NCBI GenBank assembly: GCA_027023145.1
Contig: JALVWV010000314.1
Location: forward strand, 1-5,950
Direction of reading: 5' to 3'
Source: Campylobacteraceae bacterium
GTDB lineage: Bacteria > Campylobacterota > Campylobacteria > Campylobacterales > Sulfurovaceae
Length of the DNA: 5,950 nucleotides
The notes under the pieces are model-generated. The model was not told where the DNA came from and made no database searches. It was given only the letters and a program-made list of their open reading frames with translations. A program made the position numbers and the translations under genes. Of this stretch, positions 4,818 through 5,950 are shown piece after piece. Position 1 is the first letter of the stretch, and every line of letters begins with the position of its first letter.

Positions 4818-4913
4818 TCACTCGGACTCGTCATCCTGATCCATTACGAAACCCACGACCAGCAGAGCCATGACAAATACGATCACAATCCCCGCATAAA
4901 GATAATCGATCAT
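4818..4913 (-). CDS. 31-residue single-helix acidic membrane peptide
   Basis: A short frame of 31 codons starting ATG at 4913-4911 and ending TGA at 4820-4818. Residues 5-24 (LYAGIVIVFVMALLVVGFVM) form one strongly hydrophobic helix, followed by the acidic tail DQDDESE. There are six acidic residues and no lysine or arginine. The start codon overlaps the stop of the preceding gene as ATGA, the classic coupling arrangement, which explains the lack of a good Shine-Dalgarno sequence and is the main evidence that the frame is translated. Small peptides of this type are often subunits or stabilisers of membrane complexes (compare CcoQ, CcoS and CydX in size and topology), but I recognise no family and assign no function. 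It closes the membrane module ahead of the cytochrome promoter. Confidence 0.65.
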   Translation of the reverse strand: MIDYLYAGIVIVFVMALLVVGFVMDQDDESE

Positions 4914-5416
4914 GCCGCCAGTTTGCCTTGTGCTTTCGCCAGAGATTTGAAACGACTCTTATCCTCGATCGAGCCAAACGCCCCCTCGGGGATGTAGTGA
5001 AAGTCCGGAGCATGATAAACCAGAATATCCTCCCCGATCCCCATCACCTCATCGATCTCATCCCAGCTCCATTGCACATCGCCCACATCGCTGTGGATTT
5101 CCAGCCCATCCTCATCGGCAAGAATCGTGATGGTTTTATCCCGAAAGGGAGAAGCCTGCCACGATGCCATCGCCCGGCGATGGGCAATGAGCCGCTTGCC
5201 GTAATACCAGTAGATCAACACAATCGTGGAAAACATCAACAACCCCACGGAGCCCTGCTTGAGTGCGGCAACCACCCCAAACTGAAGCAGCGCAATGAAC
5301 AGCCAGCCGACGTAGCGTTTGCCCGAGTGGTTAAAGAGATACTTATACGAAGAGGCAAAGAGCTTCTCGACATTCTCCCGGCTCCAGTCATAGGTGATAC
5401 GGATGGGATCAGACAT
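4910..5416 (-). CDS. YcxB-like two-helix membrane protein
   Basis: A 168-residue protein, not recognised as a named gene. After a polar N-terminus (1-33) come two transmembrane helices at about 36-53 (VGWLFIALLQFGVVAAL) and 57-73 (VGLLMFSTIVLIYWYYG). A soluble C-terminal domain of about 90 residues follows, in which a GLEIHS turn, WSWDEIDEV, an aliphatic strand ILVYH and FHYIPEGAFGS follow one another. This order (two helices, then a PH-like beta domain with W-S-x-I and I-P-x-x-x-F) resembles the YcxB-like family, whose function is not established. I prefer ATG at 5416, with GAGGAG (5432-5427) ten bases upstream, over GTG at 5425, which would lie one base from that site. It overlaps the upstream gene by 8 bases and the downstream peptide by 4, so the three form one operon. 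Confidence 0.75.
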   Translation of the reverse strand: MSDPIRITYDWSRENVEKLFASSYKYLFNHSGKRYVGWLFIALLQFGVVAALKQGSVGLLMFSTIVLIYWYYGKRLIAHRRAMASWQASPFRDKTITILADEDGLEIHSDVGDVQWSWDEIDEVMGIGEDILVYHAPDFHYIPEGAFGSIEDKSRFKSLAKAQGKLAA

Positions 5417-5950
5417 GCTCTTCACACTCCTCGATGATCAAATCAGCCTTGCGCAGGCACCCCTCCTCTTCGAGTGCGGCGATCTGACGCAGCGTCTGCT
5501 CGTAGAGTCGTTCGTATTCGGCGGTGTAATGGGCATACTTGCGCTGCTCTTTTTTGGCGTACCACCACGCGACCACGATCGAGAGGGCAAACATCCCGTA
5601 AATATACCATTGCCACGCTTTGAGATTGAGCAGGACGATGAAGTACTGCACGGAGAAAAGGACAAAGAACTCGATCGAAAAGATGATCACCAGCGTCGAA
5701 CTCTGTTCGAAGTCCAAGGTGTACTTTTCGATATCCCGAAGGGTAGCGAGTTGACGGTTGACCGTTTCAGCCTCCGTACGGCACGCTTCCGGCAGAGATG
5801 CCGTATCGATATCCCGCAGATGGATGTTGCTGAGATTGTACTCGACATTGATCTGTTTATAGTCTTCGAGAATCTCGGGATGCGCTTCCATGATGGCCAT
5901 TATCTCCTCTTCGGAGACATCATTTTTGCCGGCGATCCGCTGCACATCCT
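5409..5950 (-). CDS. Two-helix membrane protein with flanking helical domains, partial at right edge
   Basis: At least 178 residues are visible, and the frame is open to the window edge. A GTG at 5945 is not a convincing start because it has no properly spaced ribosome site, so the gene probably begins outside. Counting from that GTG, residues 1-80 are soluble, helical and acidic (SEEEIMAIMEAHPEILEDY). Two transmembrane helices follow at about 84-106 (TLVIIFSIEFFVLFSVQYF) and 111-130 (WQWYIYGMFALSIVVAWWYA) with only a short turn between. A charged, probably coiled-coil tail (131-178) ends in EECEEHV. I do not recognise the family. Its stop overlaps the YcxB-like gene by 8 bases, so the two proteins are probably made together and may form one membrane complex. 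Confidence 0.7.
   Translation of the reverse strand, partial: DVQRIAGKNDVSEEEIMAIMEAHPEILEDYKQINVEYNLSNIHLRDIDTASLPEACRTEAETVNRQLATLRDIEKYTLDFEQSSTLVIIFSIEFFVLFSVQYFIVLLNLKAWQWYIYGMFALSIVVAWWYAKKEQRKYAHYTAEYERLYEQTLRQIAALEEEGCLRKADLIIEECEEHV

Noticed and set aside
1..5950. CRISPR array, tRNA/rRNA genes, insertion sequence or transposase gene
   Set aside because: No regularly spaced direct repeats, RNA gene signatures or transposase frames were seen; the repeats are REP-like palindromes without a linked transposase here.

Overview
The window is a dense bacterial region of roughly 50% GC. It is most compatible with a denitrifying member of the Campylobacterota, near Sulfurovum or Nitratifractor; this is an inference from the protein style, the extended -10 promoter without a clear -35, and the gene content. 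The minus strand carries a haem d1 / nitrite-reduction maturation block: a NirC-like c-type cytochrome, the radical SAM protein NirJ, the uroporphyrinogen-III methyltransferase CobA/NirE, and a Crp/Fnr-family regulator. The nitrite reductase itself (nirS) and the other haem d1 genes (nirF, nirD/L/G/H, nirN) are not in the window.

Layout from right to left, following minus-strand transcription. At 5950-4818 lies a three-gene, translationally coupled membrane module: a partial two-helix protein, a YcxB-like two-helix protein, and a 31-residue single-helix acidic peptide. The genes overlap by 8 and 4 bases. At 4817-4632 is a promoter region with a good FNR-type box placed exactly as in a class II activated promoter, followed by an inverted pair of REP hairpins in the leader. 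The cytochrome c gene and nirJ follow, fused by a TAATG junction. A 267-base gap packed with REP-like hairpins separates nirJ from cobA/nirE. A further 318-base gap holds a perfect extended -10 promoter and a 166-base structured element closed by a perfect 13-bp stem. It leads into the Crp/Fnr gene.

The left part, on the plus strand, is a VapBC-type toxin-antitoxin pair (415-1037), convergent with the regulator. It is flanked by two nearly identical REP sequences about 970 bases apart. Its promoter region has a 12-base near-perfect tandem repeat that could be the autoregulatory operator. A minus-strand gene probably starts at base 34, judged from a very good Shine-Dalgarno sequence, and leaves the window at the left edge.

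How it fits together: CobA/NirE makes precorrin-2 from uroporphyrinogen III, NirJ acts late in haem d1 formation, and the small cytochrome probably serves as electron carrier for cytochrome cd1 maturation or activity. The regulator's recognition helix has the E-x-x-S-R arrangement that reads TTGAT half-sites. It is therefore the natural candidate for the box in front of the cytochrome-nirJ operon. All intergenic regions are unusually rich in short REP-like palindromes, many with a GTAG foot, which suggests an active or recently active RAYT/REP system elsewhere in the genome.
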